64,000 bases of DNA. It comes from Methanospirillum stamsii. GTDB lineage: Archaea; Halobacteriota; Methanomicrobia; Methanomicrobiales; Methanospirillaceae. The notes beneath the pieces are model-generated. The model did not search any database. It saw only the letters and a list, made by a program, of their open reading frames with translations, and was not told the origin of the DNA. The DNA is taken from positions 186,001 through 250,000 of the forward strand of contig NZ_CP176366.1 in NCBI RefSeq assembly GCF_046244385.1, given 5' to 3'. A program made the position numbers and the translations under genes. Each line of letters starts with the position of its first letter. The stretch's first letter is position 1. Of this stretch, positions 63,816 to 64,000 are shown in pieces.

Positions 63816-64000
63816 ATGTCAGCCGAACATGTTCACTGCGATTTAGAAGGATGCCAGGATCATGGGTGTGGGTGTGCTCATGATCATGAAAATGCCGGAA
63901 AATCCCTCATGAGAGAGATTATCATACTTGTCTTTGCCGGTATTCTGGTAGTAATTGCAGTTTTAACAGAATATTCGATAATTCCGGTAAAAGAAATTGA
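63816..64000 (+). CDS. Probable heavy-metal P-type ATPase, N-terminal part (runs off the window)
   Basis: The first 61 residues are visible: a Cys/His-rich start (MSAEHVHCDLEGCQDHGCGCAHDHE) suited to binding Zn, Cd or other soft metals, then the first membrane helix (IIILVFAGILVVIAVLTEYS). This arrangement is typical of ZntA/CadA-type pumps of methanogens, but no catalytic motif lies within the window, so the call rests on the N-terminus and the MarR neighbour. Confidence 0.6.
   Translation, partial: MSAEHVHCDLEGCQDHGCGCAHDHENAGKSLMREIIILVFAGILVVIAVLTEYSIIPVKEI

Noticed and set aside
1..64000. tRNA, rRNA and CRISPR arrays
   Set aside because: No tRNA-like or rRNA sequence and no regularly spaced repeat array were recognised by reading; a covariance search was not possible.

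Overview
The window looks like chromosome from a Methanospirillum-type methanogenic archaeon (Methanomicrobiales). This is inferred from a one-subunit AglB/Stt3 oligosaccharyltransferase, PAS/GAF histidine kinases with an RHD-type H-box, a soluble chemotaxis transducer, FeoA/FeoB, secreted PEGA and thrombospondin-3-like proteins, A/T-rich TATA boxes upstream of starts and GGAGG-like ribosome sites. No rRNA, tRNA or CRISPR array was recognised.

Layout. 1-14.6 kb: end of a YeiH-type permease, an orphan periplasmic binding protein, a soluble methyl-accepting protein followed by a PAS/GAF histidine kinase, a secreted trypsin-like protease with a PAN-like tail, an EamA transporter with a His-rich tail, a secreted alkylsulfatase-like metallo-hydrolase, and a GH13 glycosidase gene broken by one in-frame TGA. 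14.7-25.3 kb: two copies, on opposite strands, of an unusual three-gene module (HypB-like GTPase, ABC ATPase without its own membrane partner, solute-binding-like protein without a signal peptide). One copy lies inside an operon with a complete SsuABC-type importer. The other follows an orphan binding protein and leads to a small membrane protein, a DUF2178-like protein and an XRE regulator. 25.7-30.1 kb: AglB flanked by two SAM methyltransferases.

30.3-45.6 kb is an accessory, plasmid- or virus-like region. It holds an overlapping operon led by a primase-polymerase/P-loop ATPase, three intact insertion sequences (ISL3, IS66 and IS1634-like), each with a perfect target duplication, two toxin-antitoxin pairs (MntA-HepT, DUF4258-YgiT), a NucS-like nuclease, and three copies of a lipoprotein/small-membrane-protein cassette. 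One copy is split by an IS and two are truncated. Removing the insertion sequences restores an apparent eight-gene operon.

45.9-56.2 kb encodes surface or secreted proteins: a PEGA protein with 258-bp tandem repeats, a Cys-rich protein, and five tandem paralogues of a secreted protein of about 250 residues, each with its own TATA box. Remnants of IS66 lie between them. 56.6-61.1 kb is an iron operon: FeoA, FeoA, FeoB, a membrane protein, a Cys-rich winged-helix protein and a striking fusion of a DtxR-type metalloregulator to a histidine-kinase core. The right end carries small ORFs, a REC-PAS response regulator, and a MarR regulator followed by the start of what looks like a heavy-metal P-type ATPase.

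The recurring theme is metal uptake and allocation (Feo, two GTPase/ABC modules, His-rich transporter, likely metal pump). The two most unusual items are the DtxR-kinase fusion and the duplicated GTPase/ABC/cytosolic-binding-protein module.
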